In this document: piece by piece, positions 62,434 to 64,000 of the stretch
Position numbering within the stretch: position 1 is the first letter of the stretch
Layout: every line of letters starts with the position of its first letter
DNA from: Lachnospiraceae bacterium
Lineage (GTDB): Bacteria; Bacillota; Clostridia; Lachnospirales; Lachnospiraceae
Length of the DNA stretch: 64,000 nucleotides
Direction of reading: 5' to 3'
Assembly (NCBI GenBank): GCA_024684085.1
Contig: JAIKXM010000045.1
Span: 1-64,000, forward strand
Program-made: the position numbers and the translations under genes
The notes under the pieces: generated by a model
Seen by the model: only the letters and a program-made list of their open reading frames with translations
Database searches by the model: none
What the model was told of the DNA's origin: nothing

Positions 62434-62525
62434 CAGTTTTTATCATATTTTTCAACGCCTTTTTCAGACATACAATAATCCCATTACAAGGCATAATCTT
62501 ATCATGTCCCCTGTAAAAACAGCCC

Positions 62526-63542
62526 TTACTGATCTTCCCTGTCCAGTTCAAAAGTGATGATATCGGACGAACCGTCGAAATTTTCAAGTCTCAACACACC
62601 CTTCTTTCCTTCCATCTCAGGCAAGATCGCCTTAAGACGTATTATCTTCTCATCGATATCCTTGGAATCACCGAGTTTTACTCTGGCATCTCCAAAATAC
62701 AGAGTAGCCTTCATATCACTGTCGAAATACAGCTTATCCGCAGCGATCCCATATTTATCGAGCAGCTGTGATATCTCAAGTATCTCTCGGAATATCTTAT
62801 CATCTCCCACAGGTAGATCTTCATAGATCACCACATGATCGAACTTAAGTCCAAGCACCTGCGGTATGCCCTTCGTCTTGACATTAGACGCTTCCACCAC
62901 TGTTCCGTCTTTGTCGAAATAGAAGTAAGTTCCCATATATTCAACAAAACCCGCCAGTGCTTTCTCATATACCACGATCCTTATCGTATCTCTTGACTCG
63001 ATCCTTACATTCAGCGCCTGAATGAACGGTATATCCTCAACATCTTTATTCCGATACTTGAATCTTAAATATATCGAACTCTTAGCGATAGGATTGTCCC
63101 CTATCACCATATTGTAGATCTCTTCATTGGAATAGTGGGTACTGCCTTCGATTATGACATTCTCCACGGTATACAGCTTAAGAACTATTGCACAGGCAAT
63201 GATCAGCAGCAGAATGGCAAGTGCCGTAAGCCTTATCGTCTTATGTACGCTGAAATTGATATCAGGCTTCGGCAGTCTGATATCTTTCCACGGTCTTCTG
63301 TCCGGCCCGTCAAGACGACCACCGCCAAGGATCGGAAGTTCACTGGTAAGATTACCGAGTATCTGAGTGTTCTCTATTTTCTTTTTTCTCTCATAGGAAC
63401 GTACTGTTGCAGAAGTCTTATCCGGCTTATTACCATTCTTAACCCTGCCGGAAGAAGATCTCTTACTACCGGTCTTCGTATTCACCTTCCCGACAGAAGT
63501 GCTTCTGCGAACCTCTTTCCTCTTCTTCGCATCCTTTTGCAT
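62526..63542 (-). CDS. divIB: Cell division protein DivIB/FtsQ
   Basis: A 338-residue bitopic divisome protein. A strongly basic N-terminal region of about 100 residues (KKRKEVRRS, KTGSKRSSSG) precedes one membrane helix (about 104-124: IRLTALAILLLIIACAIVL). A POTRA domain follows (VENVIIEGSTHYSNEEIYN) and then the FtsQ beta domain. It lies 18 bases behind ftsW. The charged cytoplasmic head is longer than in E. coli FtsQ, as in Gram-positives. No good ribosome binding site is visible. Confidence 0.9.
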   Translation of the reverse strand: MQKDAKKRKEVRRSTSVGKVNTKTGSKRSSSGRVKNGNKPDKTSATVRSYERKKKIENTQILGNLTSELPILGGGRLDGPDRRPWKDIRLPKPDINFSVHKTIRLTALAILLLIIACAIVLKLYTVENVIIEGSTHYSNEEIYNMVIGDNPIAKSSIYLRFKYRNKDVEDIPFIQALNVRIESRDTIRIVVYEKALAGFVEYMGTYFYFDKDGTVVEASNVKTKGIPQVLGLKFDHVVIYEDLPVGDDKIFREILEISQLLDKYGIAADKLYFDSDMKATLYFGDARVKLGDSKDIDEKIIRLKAILPEMEGKKGVLRLENFDGSSDIITFELDREDQ

Positions 63543-63560
63543 CTTAAGTTACCGTTAATA

Positions 63561-64000
63561 TCAATTCTCAAAAATGATAGATTTTGACACACTTGTCACA
63601 AGTCCAAATTCGATCAGCAGGAACATTACCGAGGAACCTCCGTAACTTATAAAAGGAAGAGAGATTCCTGTATTGGGGATAACTCCCGTTACAACCGCGA
63701 TATTAAGGATCACCTGAACAGCGATATGCCCCATAACTCCTACCACAATAAGACTTCCGTATAGGTCGGGAGCATTCATCGCAATGATAAGAAGTCTCCA
63801 CAGGAGGAGAAGGAACAGAGCTATGATACATACTCCTCCGAATACACCGAGTTCTTCGCAAATGATCGAGAATATCATATCATTCTGGGCTTCGGGCAGA
63901 AAACCAAGCTTCTGAGTTGACTGTCCTATACCCTTACCGAAGACTCCACCGCTTCCTATCGCATACAGCGCCTGGGTGGTCTGGAACGAATAAGTAGATG
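63561..64000 (-). CDS. ftsW: Cell division protein FtsW (C-terminal part, cut by window edge)
   Basis: The last 146 or so residues of a SEDS-family peptidoglycan polymerase. QALYAIGSGGVFGKGIGQS followed by KLGFLPEAQNDMIFSIICEELG is the FtsW/SpoVE/RodA signature; the rest contains membrane helices, ending GGSSVMFLLIEFGLVTSVSK. Its place before divIB and ftsZ identifies it as the division paralogue. The N-terminal half is outside the window. murG, often found between ftsW and divIB, is absent here. Confidence 0.9.
   Translation of the reverse strand, partial: STYSFQTTQALYAIGSGGVFGKGIGQSTQKLGFLPEAQNDMIFSIICEELGVFGGVCIIALFLLLLWRLLIIAMNAPDLYGSLIVVGVMGHIAVQVILNIAVVTGVIPNTGISLPFISYGGSSVMFLLIEFGLVTSVSKSIIFEN

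Overview
Organism and general layout. The window reads as a chromosome segment of a Gram-positive anaerobic Clostridia bacterium, most likely a Lachnospiraceae (Butyrivibrio/Roseburia-like relatives). The reasons are strong AGGAGG-type ribosome binding sites, a SigH-type sporulation sigma factor in a cysS-mrnC-rlmB-sigH cluster, HemZ, an FtsA-like actin-fold protein behind polA, CIRCE control of groESL, and intrinsic terminators after many units. Almost everything lies on the minus strand; only three genes (20108, 24650, 51211) are on the plus strand. No rRNA or tRNA gene was seen.

Region by region (transcription mostly right to left). 1-321: start of an ABC-F ATPase, cut by the window edge. 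503-7928: polA, an FtsA-like protein with a long C-terminal extension, a YycJ-like metallo-beta-lactamase, an ACT protein and a DUF711 protein. 8094-15049: zinc-finger membrane protein, hisS, coaX, small GNAT-like ORF, then cysS-mrnC-rlmB-sigH, and ispF. 15378-19857: TerB-like protein, cyclodeaminase, trkA, Na+/H+ antiporter, GlsB-like protein. 20108-25576: receptor-like 7TM-PAS protein and envelope genes (DUF6020, flavin reductase, DUF616 glycosyltransferase, acyltransferase). 25605-30802: apt-relA-MBL-hemZ. 31160-34806: heterodimeric ABC exporter. 34986-38387: large secreted chitinase with two GH18 domains. 38908-40986: groES-groEL behind a promoter plus CIRCE. 41290-50998: HAD phosphatase, PHP phosphoesterase, ABC-F ATPase, small acidic protein, maf, ppk, ppx and an AAA ATPase. 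51211-52227: DUF5050 protein. 52335-58594: folate genes folC-folE-[insert]-folP-folBK. 58724-60951: PH-domain protein, pyrI and pyrB. 61104-64000: ftsZ, divIB and partial ftsW.

Most interesting part. Between folE and folP sits an AT-richer insert. It carries a two-gene AbiE-like (type IV toxin-antitoxin-like) module, headed by a strikingly symmetric four-half-site operator. Directly beside it is a relic of a type II CRISPR system: one 36-nt repeat on the minus strand, a 30-nt spacer-sized gap, and a plus-strand tracrRNA gene (full-length anti-repeat, two hairpins and a terminator hairpin with a T-run). No cas gene is present in the window. A MITE-like element with 19-bp terminal inverted repeats follows, and a related half element lies in inverted orientation between folP and folBK.

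Other structure. There are three intergenic tandem arrays: 54 bp upstream of apt, 22 bp downstream of the PH-protein gene region, and 34 bp between pyrB and pyrI. A dispersed GC-rich repeat occurs at 38787, 43157 and 60994, in two cases next to long perfect or near-perfect hairpins. A further repeat pair forms the 3' end of folC.
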